Shown here: positions 35,606 to 47,200 of the stretch, one piece after another
How positions within the stretch are numbered: the first letter of the stretch is position 1
How the letters are laid out: each line of letters starts with the position of its first letter
NCBI GenBank assembly: GCA_946811695.1
Contig: OX328125.1
Coordinates: forward strand, 104,256,176-104,320,175
Length of the DNA stretch: 64,000 nt
Source of the DNA: Gonocerus acuteangulatus
Taxonomy: Eukaryota > Arthropoda > Insecta > Hemiptera > Coreidae
Reading direction: 5' to 3'
The notes under the pieces: generated by a model
What the model was told of the DNA's origin: nothing
What the model saw: the letters and a program-made list of their open reading frames with translations, nothing else
Database searches by the model: none
Translations under genes and position numbers: made by a program

Positions 35606-35977
35606 ATGAAAGATAGAATAAATAGTATAAATAAACAAAATGTGATTTATCAAATTAATTGCAAGCAATGCATGGACAAATGTTACATAGGGGAAACTTC
35701 CCAAAATTTAAAAAATAGGATAAAACAACACATTTCTAATTGCAATAATAGTAAAAATATCAATACTACAGCATTGGCAAATCATGCTATCACCAAACAG
35801 CATAAGTTTGATTATGATAATGTTAAGATTTTAAAAACTGTTAATGATAATAAAGCTAGGAAATTAACTGAATCCATTTACATAACTAAAAATATCAATA
35901 GAACCATTAATTTCAAAACAGATGTTAAAGGTATAGGACAACATTATGTTGACATATTAAATAAAATTAATTTCTGA
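35606..35977 (+). CDS. GIY-YIG endonuclease domain of Penelope-like element (truncated)
   Basis: A 123-codon open frame is the C-terminal endonuclease of a Penelope-like retroelement. The domain is expected to nick target DNA to prime reverse transcription. The family pattern is visible: VIYQINCKQCMDKCYIGETS (the GIY...YIG segment, here I-Y and Y-I-G, with a Cys pair in between as in Penelope enzymes), then LKNRIKQHIS with the conserved Arg and His, and a downstream Glu in LTESIYITK. The N-terminal RT is absent: upstream lies the inverted terminal arm. The ATG is internal to the original protein. No stop or frameshift, so the copy is fairly young. It ends before a 3' region leading to the terminal repeat. 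Confidence 0.85.
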   Translation: MKDRINSINKQNVIYQINCKQCMDKCYIGETSQNLKNRIKQHISNCNNSKNINTTALANHAITKQHKFDYDNVKILKTVNDNKARKLTESIYITKNINRTINFKTDVKGIGQHYVDILNKINF

Positions 35978-36409
35978 TGACAGCGTAACAGATTACTTTC
36001 ACAGTTTAAATATCTGGGTTACATACCTCAGTGTATTGTATATTAAATATGGTAATAAAACTAATGTTAAGTAGAGATTACACAATTTGTCTGTGATATG
36101 TCATACATAATTTATTATATATTTTGACTAATTGAATTTTAATGTTTTAATTTAATTTTTAGTTATACCAAATATAATAGGCCTAGGCAGGTTGATAAAG
36201 TCTAATATGGCTGTGATAATGAGTGTTTAATTGATGTAGGTGTAATTTGACTTGGTTCCTTACAGGAATCATGTTTATTTATTGCATGACTGTTTTAGTG
36301 TAACTGTAGTAATGAACAGGACATGGTGAGTTTAAAATTATGACAATAAAATTTAGTAAATGGTTTTGGAGGATGTAATATCTGAAATTAATATACTATT
36401 GTAGATTGC

Positions 36410-36436
36410 CTGAGGATGGACCTGTGTGTCCGAAAC
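36410..36436 (+). ncRNA. Hammerhead ribozyme-like core in Penelope terminal repeat
   Basis: CTGAGGA (36410-36416), stem II GGAC-CTGTGT-GTCC (4 bp), then GAAAC (36432-36436) and GTTG. This order matches the CUGANGA, stem II, GAAAC core. Minimal hammerheads in Penelope terminal repeats are established. Stem III is short in these and may form only in dimers; cleavage is untested. Confidence 0.6.
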
Positions 36437-36518
36437 GTTGTGATGGAGAAATAAATGTAAAGTTTGAAAATTTTTTGAAGGGTTATTCTTCACCTGTTTG
36501 GTATTATTGTAAAAAATG

Positions 36519-37324
36519 AATTTCTAGCGATTTCGAAAATATAAAGAATGGTCCTTTCTTTTTTTTATTGAGACTGTGTTTAAGAACTATTAAAATTCTT
36601 GCAAGAACTCACCCAGTTCCATGTTTTTATCTCAGGTTTTAGGTGATTCTATTAATTCTATAAATATCTGCATTTATTTCCTTTTCTTTGTAATATCCGT
36701 TTATTCGGAAGACTTTGCACTGGGGAATATATCCCAAAACGAGCTGTATAATAAAATAATATTTCAATATTTTTGTCACTAATTATTTAATGAATGAATT
36801 TATAGAAAAATTGATAAATAAAGCAAATGTGGTACATTCCAGTAATAAAAACATATGTTCTCTAGGACGTTTATTAATTTTGAACAAAAATACAAGAGAA
36901 AACTTTACATCTCTGGAGTGTTAAAATGTACAATGTTTATAAAAACATCGGACTCTGAATATTTTCACCTCGAAGATGAACCGCCTCAAGCGAACAATAC
37001 AAAGGGAGGGAGGTGAAGGTGATAGAAAAAAAGAGAAAGAAAAATGGAAGGTAGGGTCTCGAAGCTACCCTTTGATGTACAAAAGGTATTCTCGGTATCA
37101 TCGAATAGAATATTATTAATTAAAGAATCTGGTAATTAATTTTCGTCAATTAAGAGACACAAGTAGGAACACTGTCAAAAGCGCTGTTTTGTGTCGGAAG
37201 ACTCTAGTTTTTAGAAGTTCTCTCTTATTTCTTTGATAAATGAAGCAAGACGTATGAATTAATTAAAACTGATAGTTTGCTCTCATAGAAAGTTACTTAA
37301 TTGGCGTTTACTTGAAAGACAGAA
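36519..37324. other. AT-rich interval, nothing recognised
   Basis: No repeat of this window and no credible frame. A purine-rich patch (GGGAGGGAGGTGAAGGTG, 37005-37025) stands out slightly. Confidence 0.45.
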
Positions 37325-37430
37325 GTCCGACTCGCAGGAACTGCGTCATCTTAGCGCGGTTCCGTTCTTATCCCTAGTCTCATTTGGAAAGATTGAAATA
37401 GAAGCAGTTATTATTTTGGTTCGAGCTTTC
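37325..37430 (-). mobile_element. Family A 3'-end fragment
   Basis: It begins GTCCGACTCGCAGGAACTGC-GTCATCTTAGCGCGGTTCC and continues GTTCTTATCCCTAGTCTCAT, the inverse of a family A 3' end. A SINE tail follows at 37500, suggesting an insertion. Confidence 0.75.
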
Positions 37431-37499
37431 TTTAAATGTCTTTTATGGCCTTACCTGGAAGGGTCAGGCAGCACCCTTCATCCACTTCTAGAGATACTA

Positions 37500-37565
37500 A
37501 TCTCGCTGGCGCTAATGACCTAGATGTAGATGCGCCGTTAAAAAAAAAAAACAAAAAAAAAAAAA
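37500..37565 (+). mobile_element. SINE S-A-type tail only
   Basis: CTCGCTGGCGCTAATGACCT-AGATGTAGATGCGCCGTTAA then an A-rich tract. The tRNA-like head is missing. The upstream 60 bases (CCTTACCTGGAAGGGTCAGG) match no SINE here, so this may be the 3' end of the partner LINE or a chimera. Confidence 0.65.
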
Positions 37566-37692
37566 CTAATAATCTCACTCTTAGATGCATTGAAAAATAT
37601 CAAAATGTTTACATTTGCTTGTACTCTTCTACTACAGTAATAATTCTACAAATAAATCCAATTAAAAAGAAAACAAGAAATTAAAAAGTTAG

Positions 37693-38186
37693 CTAAACAA
37701 CTGCCTTACTTGTCGAAAACCCCTCACCATTCAACACATTATTGAAGATTGCCGGAAGTACACAAAACTCTTTCGGCAGCTCGGGATATCAAGAAAGATA
37801 GTAGAGGCTCTCGGCAACAAACAGGCTGAAGTTGACAAAATAATAAAATTTTTAAAGATAACTGGGCTTAATAGATTAATATGAAAGTAATATTGTCCTC
37901 TATTTAGGTTCCTTATGTGTTGCTTTTTTTCAGTCTAGTACTTGGATTTAATTGTTGTTTAGTTGAATGATTGTTGCACGTTTAATCAATTTATTTAGTG
38001 TTTCCTTAAGCAAACTGTGATAATTTGTGATACCATTTATTTATTTTATTTTTTTTATTTATTTATTTATTTTTTTTTTAAATCTCATAGTTTCTAGTTT
38101 TAATTTAATATTGTTTAATATTGTTATTCGTTTAATATATTGACATATGTATATGTTTAGTTAAAAAAAAAAAAAAAAAAAAAAAA
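37693..38186 (+). pseudogene. LINE ORF2 C-terminal end and 3' UTR
   Basis: A short plus frame ending at 37884 encodes CLTCRKPLTIQHIIEDCRKY, a C-x2-C/H/C motif like that in the fragment at 10125-10715, then LGISRKIVEALGN and a final FLKITGLNRLI before a stop. The preceding in-frame stop is at about 37690. An AT-rich 3' UTR follows to an A tract at 38163-38186. A strongly 5'-truncated Jockey/I-type LINE. Confidence 0.75.
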
Positions 38187-38460
38187 GGAGAGAAAAAAGA
38201 AAAGAAGGAAAAAGAAAAAAAAAATCCCCTAAACACAGAAAGTGAGGAAAAAAAAGAATGGGCCAAAAAATATATACAAAGTACAAGGTCTAATTTGTTA
38301 AGAAAAAATAAATAAATAAAATTAAATTAAAAAAAAAAAAAAAACCTGACTCCCTAAGGTTCGGGAACAAGGGATGAGTGGTTGTGCGTTGCAATGACGT
38401 AGTAGGGCGCTGACGACCGTGAGGTTTTTCGCCCCATATTTTCTAAACTAAACTAAACAA
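38187..38460 (+). mobile_element. Retroelement 3' end with (TAAAC)n tail
   Basis: A GC-richer block (GGTTCGGGAACAAGGGATGA, GACGTAGTAGGGCGCTGACG, CGTGAGGTTTTTCGCCCC) ends in TTTTCTAAACTAAACTAAAC, a tandem TAAAC tail typical of some LINE/SINE 3' ends. It sits between A-rich tracts. Family unknown. Confidence 0.45.
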
Positions 38461-38494
38461 CTACAAAAACCCGTTCAAAACAAACACATTTGAA

Positions 38495-39285
38495 GTTTTA
38501 AGAACTTATTCCTCCGATTGACATCACCTAATAGAAAATTACTTTAGAATCGTTTTTTGTAGAGCATTTAGTAAGCTTTCGAATGGTACCCCAAGATTCC
38601 CAACCGTTTTCGAGACATTAAGGAAAATATAGGAAGTTCGCCAAACTTTTCATGTCTAAAAATAAAATATTTTATTCTAATCCTTCCTTAACTCCGAACG
38701 TAACCAAAATTTAAACAGCTTTGTTAATATGAATTTCAAACATACAAAACATATTTTAACTGAATCCCAGGATTCTAAGTTCCCAAACCAAAAACGTTAT
38801 TCGACAACTATTTTTCCATTTTCCTCACGATTATAGCTATAGCCTTAAAAATGGTTTGGTTCGTTATTATAGGCAACTAAAACTATAAAACTAGTACTTA
38901 AAACCATATGAAGTAAGCATAACAATTTTTTGCACGCGAATTTCGCTACAAAAACCATGTTCCGGTGGGGGGATTCTGCTGTTTTACGAACTTGACCTTT
39001 CAAATTGGACGAAAGATTTTTGTACCAAATTTAATAAAAATCGGACCATTATTCGCTGTGCTAGACCGATGATAGACAAATATATATATATTATTTTTTT
39101 ATTTTTTGTGTGTGTTTAACGGCGCATCAACAATTCGGCTATTAACCCCGTATATATATTATTATTATTATTTTGGTTCTCTAGGGGATCTGAAACGCAA
39201 ATTTTTCTAGTCGGCTCTTCCGGATTGCGTCATGAGGTCAACCTTCGCGTTACCCCCGCATGGCGGGGTCCCTCCCTATGGAATT
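38495..39285 (-). mobile_element. Diverged family A element
   Basis: On the minus strand: 5' region with GGGACCCCGCCATGCGGG-like hairpin remains near 39255-39280, CCGGAAGAGCCGACTAGAAA, TA-rich tract, and body through CGAAAGCTTACTAAATGCTC to the AATAAGTTCTTAAAACTTC module. The 3' terminus is missing. A SINE-tail-like string (TAACGGCGCATCAACAATTC, 39118-39137) lies within the TA-tract region, likely a later insertion. Confidence 0.65.
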
Positions 39286-39355
39286 TTGTGGAAGTGGTTC
39301 AAAAATACTGCAGGAGATCTTGGGGGAGCGATAATTCACTAAATGCAACTTCTTT

Positions 39356-39450
39356 TATTTTTTTTTTTATTTTTTATTTTTTTTTTAATGCGAATCAAAC
39401 CCACCATCCCATCTCCCGCACGTGAATCCAAAGCTTTAGCCACTACACTT
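39356..39450 (-). mobile_element. SINE S-A head fragment
   Basis: Minus strand: GTGTAGTGGCTAAAGCTTTG (A-box side) and a degenerate GTTTGATTCGC B box. A T-rich tract (39356-39387) stands where the body should be. It is degraded. Confidence 0.6.
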
Positions 39451-39678
39451 TTAAAACTTCTACTTTGTTTTTTAGAGTTTCACGCGTTCTTTTCGGAGTT
39501 CATGACTAGATACAAACTGAATAAAACCTGCTGAAAAGCGGTGTAGCAAAACAAGATGTGGTTCCTCCGTACCGTATGGGTACGGTTTACTCTTGACACT
39601 TCGTATGAATTTTACCAGCAATGCCCGCCAGGATGTGCTTTTTCTTGAGATTCTGAGAATCCAATTAAATATTTTACC

Positions 39679-42600
39679 CTGTCCGCTAAATATTTTAGCT
39701 GTCCGCTATTGGGAGTTGAAATCATGTATATGGGTCCGATTTTAGGTGTCCGTTGTCCGTAAGTAGAGAGTCCGCTATTGAGAGGTGCTAATGCATTGAT
39801 TTAAAGGGGTTTTCGTCGGGACCATGGATATTCTGTCCGTTCATAGAGGTGTCCGCTATTGGGAGGTGCTAATGCATTGATTTAAAGGGGTTTTCGTCGG
39901 GACCATGGATATTCTGTCCGTTCATAGAGGTGTCCGCTATTGGGAGGTGCTAATGCATTGATTTAAAGGGGTTTTCGTCGGGACCATGGATATTCTGTCC
40001 GTTCATAGAGGTGTCCGCTATTGAGAGGTGCTAATGCATTGATTTAAAGGGGTTTTCGTCGGGACCATGGATATTCTGTCCGTTCATAGAGGTGTCCGCT
40101 ATTGAGAGGTGCTAATGCATTGATTTAAAGGGGTTTTCGTCGGGACCATGGATATTCTGTCCGTTCATAGAGGTGTCCGCTATTGGGAGGTGCTAATGCA
40201 TTGATTTAAAGGGGTTTTCGTCGGGACCATGGATATTCTGTCCGTTCATAGAGGTGTCCGCTATTGAGAGGTGCTAATGCATTGATTTAAAGGGGTTTTC
40301 GTCGGGACCATGGATATTCTGTCCGTTCATAGAGGTGTCCGCTATTGAGAGGTGCTAATGCATTGATTTAAAGGGGTTTTCGTCGGGACCATGGATATTC
40401 TGTCCGTTCATAGAGGTGTCCGCTATTGGGAGGTGCTAATGCATTGATTTAAAGGGGTTTTCGTCGGGACCATGGATATTCTGTCCGTTCATAGAGGTGT
40501 CCGCTATTGGGAGGTGCTAATGCATTGATTTAAAGGGGTTTTCGTCGGGACCATGGATATTCTGTCCGTTCAAAGAGATGTCCGCTATTGAGAGGTGCTA
40601 ATGCATTGATTTAAAGGGGTTTTCGTTGGGACCATGGATATTCTGTCCGTTCATAGAGGTGTCCGCTATTGAGAGGTGCTAATGCATTGATTTAAAGGGG
40701 TTTTCGCCGGGACCATGGATATTCTGTCCGTTCATAGAGGTGTCCGCTATTGAGAGGTGCTAATGCATTGATTTAAAGGGGTTTTCGCCGGGACCATGGA
40801 TATTCTGTCCGTTCATAGAGGTGTCCGCTATTGGGAGGTGCTAATGCATTGATTTAAAGGGGTTTTCGTCGGGACCATGGATATTCTGTCCGTTCATAGA
40901 GGTGTCCGCTATTGGGAGGTGCTAATGCATTGATTTAAAGGGGTTTTCGTCGGGACCATGGATATTCTGTCCGTTCAAAGAGGTGTCCGCTATTGGGAGG
41001 TGCTAATGCATTGATTTAAAGGGGTTTTCGTCGGGACCATGGATATTCTGTCCGTTCATAGAGGTGTCCGCTATTGGGAGGTGCTAATGCATTGATTTAA
41101 AGGGGTTTTCGTCGGGACCATGGATATTCTGTCCGTTCAAAGAGATGTCCGCTATTGAGAGGTGCTAATGCATTGATTTAAAGGGGTTTTCGTTGGGACC
41201 ATGGATATTCTGTCCGTTCATAGAGGTGTCCGCTATTGAGAGGTGCTAATGCATTGATTTAAAGGGGTTTTCGCCGGGACCATGGATATTCTGTCCGTTC
41301 ATAGAGGTGTCCGCTATTGGGAGGTGCTAATGCATTGATTTGAAGGGGGTTTTCGCCGGGACCATGGATATTCTGTCCGTTCATAGAGGTGTCCGCTATT
41401 GAGAGGTGCTAATGCATTGATTTAAAGGGGGTTTTCGCCGGGACCATGGATATTCTGTCCGTTCATAGAGGTGTCCGCTATTGGGAGGTGCTAATGCATT
41501 GATTTAAAGGGGTTTTCGCCGGGACCATGGATATTCTGTCCGTTCATAGAGGTGTCCGCTATTGAGAGGTGCTAATGCATTGATTTAAAGGGGGTTTTCG
41601 CCGGGACCATGGATATTCTGTCCGTTCATAGAGGTGTCCGCTATTGGGAGGTGCTAATGCATTGATTTAAAGGGGGTTTTCGCCGGGACCATGGATATTC
41701 TGTCCGTTCATAGAGGTGTCCGCTATTGGGAGGTGCTAATGCATTGATTTAAAGGGGTTTTCGCCGGGACCATGGATATTCTGTCCGTTCATAGAGGTGT
41801 CCGCTATTGAGAGGTGCTAATGCATTGATTTAAAGGGGTTTTCGTCGGGACCATGGATATTCTGTCCGTTCATAGAGGTGTCCGCTATTGAGAGGTGCTA
41901 ATGCATTGATTTAAAGGGGTTTTCGTCGGGACCATGGATATTCTGTCCGTTCATAGAGGTGTCCGCTATTGAGAGGTGCTAATGCATTGATTTAAAGGGG
42001 TTTTCGCCGGGACCATGGATATTCTGTCCGTTCATGGAGGTGCCCGCTATTGAGAGGTGCTAATGCATTGATTTAAAGGGGTTTTCGCCGGGACCATGGA
42101 TATTCTGTCCGTTCATAGAGGTGCCCGCTATTGAGAGGTGCTAATGCATTGATTTAAAGGGGTTTTCGCCGGGACCATGGATATTCTGTCCGTTCATAGA
42201 GGTGTCCGCTATTGGGAGGTGCTAATGCATTGATTTAAAGGGGTTTTCGCCGGGACCATGGATATTCTGTCCGTTCATAGAGGTGCCCGCTATTGGGAGG
42301 TGCTAATGCATTGATTTAAAGGGGTTTTCGCCGGGACCATGGATATTCTGTCCGTTCATAGAGGTGTCCGCTATTGGGAGGTGCTAATGCATTGATTTAA
42401 AGGGGTTTTCGCCGGGACCATGGATATTCTGTCCGTTCATAGAGGTGCCCGCTATTGGGAGGTGCTAATGCATTGATTTAAAGGGGTTTTCGCCGGGACC
42501 ATGGATATTCTGTCCGTTCATAGAGGTGTCCGCTATTGGGAGGTGCTAATGCATTGATTTAAAGGGGTTTTCGCCGGGACCATGGATATTCTGTCCGTTC

Positions 42601-42972
42601 ATAGAGGTGTCCGCTATTGAGAGGTGCTAATGCATTGATTTAAAGGGGTTTTCGTCGGGACCATGGATATTCTGTCCGTTCATAGAGGTGTCCGCTATTG
42701 AGAGGTGCTAATGCATTGATTTAAAGGGGTTTTCGTCGGGACCATGGATATTCTGTCCGTTCATAGAGGTGTCCACTATTGAGAGGTGCTAATGCATTGA
42801 TTTAAAGGGGTTTTCGCCGGGACCATGGATATTCTGTCCGTTCATAGAGGTGTCCGCTATTGGGAGGTGCTAATGCATTGATTTAAAGGGGTTTTCGCCG
42901 GGACCTTGGATATTCTGTCCGTTCATAGAGGTGTCCGCTATTGGGAGGTGTCCGTTACAGGAGGTTTCACTG
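39679..42972. repeat. 81-bp minisatellite (about 39 copies) ending in a pogo-like terminus
   Basis: Unit starting GTCCGCTATTGAGAGGTGCT and including AATGCATTGATTTAAAGGGG, TTTTCGTCGGGACCATGG and ATATTCTGTCCGTTCATAGA. Variants: GGGAGG/GAGAGG, CGTCGG/CGCCGG, four or five Gs. Degenerate starts at 39679-39770. The array runs straight into GTGTCCGTTACAGGAGG, TTTCACTG|TA: its complement CAGTGAAACCTCC...ATAGCGGACACCTC is typical of pogo/Tigger-type (Tc1-mariner group) ends, and TA follows. The array therefore looks like an expanded subterminal region of a DNA transposon. The left terminus was not found. Confidence 0.9.
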
Positions 42973-43574
42973 TATTATTTATTCTGTTATCATTTTAATC
43001 TTCCTTCATTTTCATCTGTTAATTATTATTTAATTATCATCTATTTTTCTTAGCTTTACCTTTAATTGACAACTGCCAATGATCCTAAAGGATAGAGGCA
43101 AAATTAAATAAATAAATAAAGAAAACTCTGAAGGGCCATTCCTCATCTTGAGTAGTGCTGTTGGAGGTATTTCTCGATGTGAGGGGTGTTTAGAGAATGA
43201 AGCTCAACACGCAGAAAACTGACGTCACAAAAACGTTTTAGAACTTGGAGGAATTACGGATAAAAATTGTATCAAAAAACGCTTAGATGACGCATTTCTT
43301 TCCCTTTGTTATAATTATTTCATTTCGAAGATAAGGAAAATTATCGTAATTGAAGATTTAGCTTTAGAAGCCTTTGTCCCTTTAACATTTCTTGTTAATC
43401 CTATTAGATTATTTAATAAGGTTAAGTGACTAAACCCCATTTCCCTCGGTCCATTGTGGCAGGAAATACCCCAGGGAAATAAATATATTCTCAAGTTCAT
43501 TGTTTAGTTCTTTATACCACGGTGAGGATCCCTTCTCTCATTGACTATGCAACAAGGCTCAGGTAAAACCATTC
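42973..43574. other. Interval without recognised features
   Basis: AT-rich with no shared repeats. The 61-codon minus frame at 43315-43500 shows no family motif. Confidence 0.45.
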
Positions 43575-44510
43575 CTTCTTTTCACAACCATCTACCTATT
43601 ACCCTAAAGACGATCCTCTCTCTTGTGGGGCCACAAGATTTCTGTTGCAATGACAACGCTAGCAATACATAACATTGCTGGTGTACGCAAGAACGTCTTT
43701 TCACAACCATCTACCTATTACCCTAAAGAGGATACTCTCTCTTGTGGGGCCACAAGATTTCTGTTGCCATTGCAACGCTATCAATACATAACATTCCTGA
43801 TGTACGCAAGAACTTCTTTTCACAACCTATCTACCTATTACCCTAAAGAGGATACTCTCTCTTGTGGGGCCACAAGATTTCTGTTGCCATGACAACGCTA
43901 TCGATACATAACATTGCTGGTGTACGCAAGAACTTCTTTTCACAACCATCTACCTATTACCCTAAAGACGATCCTCTCTCTTGTGGGGCCACAAGATTTC
44001 TGTTGCCATGACAACGCTATCAATACATAACATTGCTGGTGTACGCAAGAACTTCTTTTCACAACCATCTACCTATTACACTAAAGAGGGTACTCTCTCT
44101 TGTGGGGCCACAAGATTTCTGTTGCCATGACAACGCTATCAATACATAACATTGCTGGTGTACGCAAGAACTTTTCACAACCATCTACCTATTACCCTAA
44201 AGACGATCCTCTCTCTTGTGGAGTTCACAAGATTTCTGCTGCCATGACAACGCTATCAATAAATAACATTCCTGATGTACGCAAGAACTCCTTTTCACAA
44301 CCATCTACCTATTACCCTAAAGAGGATACTCTCTATTGTGGAGTTCACAAGATTTCTGCTGCCATGACAACGCTATCAATAAATAACATTCCTGATGTAC
44401 GCAAGAACTCGTTTTCACAACCATCTAACTATTACCCTAAAGAGGATACTCTCTCTTGTGGAGTCCACAAGATTTCTGTTGCCATGACAACGCTATCAAT
44501 AAGTTACTTT
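43575..44510. repeat. 119-120 bp tandem repeat, eight copies
   Basis: Unit: CAACCATCTACCTATTACCC, TAAAGACGATCCTCTCTCTT, GTGGGGCCACAAGATTTCTG, TTGCCATGACAACGCTATC, AATACATAACATTGCTGGTG, TACGCAAGAACTTCTTTTCA. Copies start near 43591, 43710, 43830, 43949, 44068, 44184, 44304 and 44424. The last three spacings (116/120/120) keep one frame open, giving frames of 89 and 157 codons that simply read the repeat; I do not call them genes. Confidence 0.95.
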
Positions 44511-44627
44511 TTTGTTTTACTAAAATACGAATTCTATTGTCAAATGCAATTAAAAAAAACAACAACAACGTAATGAAAAAATTAGATAAACAGATATAAA
44601 GCCCTGTTTTAACGGAACTAAAAGTTT

Positions 44628-44808
44628 AGAAGACTCCGTGCCAAAGGTCGGTGGGTTCGATTCCCACTAGGGGTGGTGGCTTTTCTTTCGAAAACAAGAA
44701 AAGGCATCACCCCTATCCTGGCTAGAAAAGGGTGGTGACCTATAGATAACCCGTCCTAAAATTCGTAGTTAATAATAAATGGACATTAAAATTTAAATTT
44801 AAATTAAA
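44628..44808 (+). mobile_element. SINE family S-C, copy 2 (head-truncated)
   Basis: From GACTCCGTGCCAAAGGTCGG through a B box GGGTTCGATTCCC, GGGGTGGTGGCTTTTCTTTC, ATCCTGGCTAGAAAAGGGTG and AACCCGTCCTAAAATTCG to TTAATAATAAATGGACATTA. Very close to 56219-56427. Confidence 0.85.
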
Positions 44809-44809
44809 A

Positions 44810-45563
44810 AAATTATCCGATTGACATCGCCCCTTTGAAATTTCTAAAAGAAATTTTTTGTAGAAAATTTAATGAGCTTTCGAATAGTCACTTACTGTAT
44901 AGCACGATTTCCCTGCCGTTTTCGAGATATTTCAGAAAATATACCAAGATCAGAAAACTTTTCAAATCTATTAATATTTTTTTTCTTTCTAATGCCACCT
45001 TCCCTTTATCACAGATAAAGGGAACATAATTATCTTAGATTAGATGAATATCAAACATTTGAAACAAGTTTCCACTGAATCAATCGTTTCTGAGTACCTA
45101 AACTGAAAATTAGTTGGCAAAAGTAGTTTTAATAAAGTAGTTTCTTGTAAACAGTTAAAGATGGTGATTCAAAATTGATTTCATTCGTTTTTCTACGCTA
45201 AGGAACGTATAAAACACGCACCTGCAAATACATGAACTGGAAAACCTAACCGTTGCGATGTTTATCGCGCGATTTTCGCTGCAAAAACCATATTCCAGTT
45301 AACGGATTCTGCTGGTTATTGAACTTGATCCTTCAAATTAGAAGAAATATTTTCGTACTAAATGTCACCAAAATCGGACCTTTTTTGAGCCAGTTGGAGA
45401 GCGAACAGACAAATATATATATTTATAAAAATTCAACCACCTTTTTTTTCGTGATCTATGGGATCTGAAACATGAATTTTTTAGTCAGGCGTTCCGGACT
45501 GCGTCATAAGGTCAGCCCTGTAAGCGGGTTTCTCCCTATGGGAGGGAGGGAGGAACCGCGCTA
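44810..45563 (-). mobile_element. Family A element, 3'-truncated
   Basis: On the minus strand it starts at 45563 with AGCGCGGTTCC and the CCTCCCTCCC hairpin, then CCGGAACGCCTGACTAAAAA, a very short TA tract (45414-45422), body, and the distal module ending near GATGTCAATCGGATAATT (44810). The terminal 3' hairpin is absent. Diverged relative to the young copies. Confidence 0.75.
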
Positions 45564-45959
45564 AAAAGAAATGTTGAAGTTCTTCAGAATTCTTCCCCCC
45601 CCCCCTAGAGAACAGATGGCTGCTATCTGTTGTTGTGATTGGCAAGACTTTATGCCCCTAATTTATTAGACCCGATCTCCCCACTATCTAGTATGGATTC
45701 CTTAGGGAGTGAAGGCAAGTTCCAATCTTATCGTCTTAGGGGGAAAACTTGTTCCCGCAAACTTTCCACAATCAAATATTGGCTCCTGAGTTTCCACTCA
45801 AGAGCAGGGATTTCGAAGGGATTATAAATGCATACTCCTAAACTTCATCCTCATATACCATCCACATTTTTCTGCTCCAGGGACTTATTACTGTTTATTT
45901 TCTATTGAAAAAAAAGTCAGTTTGTTTATAAAGGAGTGTAGCCAAGGGCTAAGCACTAT

Positions 45960-45961
<2 letters not shown>
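45564..45961. other. Interval without recognised features
   Basis: C run at 45596-45605; the 62-codon frame at 45639-45827 shows no family motif. Confidence 0.4.
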
Positions 45962-46021
<60 letters not shown>

Positions 46022-46095
46022 AGGCTCTTTAATTTCTAGACTGATATATATATATATATATATACATATCAGTCTAGAAATTAAAGAGCCTTACT
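45962..46095. repeat. (TA)n tract with perfect 30-bp palindromic arms
   Basis: (TA)n at 45962-46018, then arms 46018-46047 and 46066-46095 (AGTAAGGCTCTTTAATTTCT and on, exactly inverse) around an 18-base AT loop. A cruciform or hairpin is expected. Possibly a MITE remnant or a replication-slippage palindrome. Confidence 0.9.
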
Positions 46096-46230
46096 TTACT
46101 TCATTCCGGACAGGAGAAAGGTTTGTAACCTGTTGATAAGCCTCTTAACAAAATCAGTTTTAGTATCGTTAACATTCATTTAAAAGGGGCGACTCAATTA
46201 TTTAATTCAGATAAATAAATATCTATTTTT

Positions 46231-46362
46231 AGCGCGGTTCCTCCCTCCCTCCATAGGGAGGAAACCCGCTTATGAGGTTCATCTTACGACGGAATCCGGA
46301 AGTGCCGACTAGAAAATTTAATGTTTCAGAACCCATAGATCACTGATATAACAATGGTTCAA

Positions 46363-46434
<72 letters not shown>

Positions 46435-47200
46435 CTGTTTGCTCTTTCCGGGCGTCAAAAATGGCCCGATTTTGATACATTTTGGTACAAAAATCCTTCG
46501 TGTAATTTGAAAGGTCGAGTTCGTTTACCAGCACAATCTGTCCACCGGAACATGGTTTTTGGAGCTAAATTCGCGCGAAAAAATATTTACGCTTACATCA
46601 TATGCTTGTAAGTACTCTTTTTATAGGCTTCATGGGCTACTAAAACGATTGGAACCATTTTCAAGGCGATAGCTTTAACCGTTTTCGAGAAAATTGGAAA
46701 AATATTTTTTGAATACCGTTTTTGGTTTGGGTACTTAGAATCATGGGATTCAGTTGAAACATTTTCTGCATGTTCTACTTTCATCAAAACTAATATGTTG
46801 AAATTTTGGTTACGTTTGGAGTTAAGGAAGGGTTAGAATAAAATATTTTATTAACAGACATAAAACGTTTTAGTAACTTTGTTTACTTTCATTAATATCT
46901 CGAAAAAGGTTGAGAATCTTGGTAAACGGAAGAATACCATTAGAAAGCTTATTAAATGCTCTAAAAAAGGTTCTAATGAATGTTTTGATTAGGCGATGTC
47001 AATCGGAGAAATAAGAGCTTAAAACTTTAAAGTAATTGATTTCGCTTATTCGAACTCTTCTTTTTGTCTGTTTTTTTTCCCTTGTTATTTTTCAATTGCT
47101 TATTGTTGGATAATGTATTTGAAAATAAAACAGGTTAAGAAAAATAAGAAAAACAATTTAATGTTAGAGATATGGATTTCCAAGATATATAGCTTTTCAA
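46231..47200 (+). mobile_element. Family A element, 3' end lost
   Basis: 5' AGCGCGGTTCC hairpin, (TA)n at 46364-46431, body up to AATTTAATGTTAGAGATATG (about 47170), then unrelated junction. Further family A-like phrases (TTTAACCGTTTCCGAGAAAA, 47282-47301) continue to about 47350 in a second partial module. Confidence 0.78.

Larger units (their letters stand above)
35463..36506 (+). mobile_element. Penelope-like element, short, with inverted terminal repeats and target duplication
   Basis: Bounded by a 13-base direct repeat ATTGTAAAAAATG at 35450-35462 and 36506-36518. Inside, 72-base inverted arms (35495-35566 and 36437-36508) begin AATAATACCAAACAGGTGAA and match base for base with few or no differences. 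Between them are the GIY-YIG coding fragment (35606-35977) and a hammerhead-like motif at 36410-36436. Inverted terminal repeats, a GIY-YIG endonuclease and ribozyme-bearing ends are established Penelope features. The reverse transcriptase part is missing, so it is non-autonomous or deleted. Confidence 0.85.

Noticed and set aside
43623..44573. Possible repeat protein (MWGHKISVAMTTL units)
   Set aside because: The 119-120 bp tandem array is frame-shifted between early copies; only those 120 bases apart stay open by chance.
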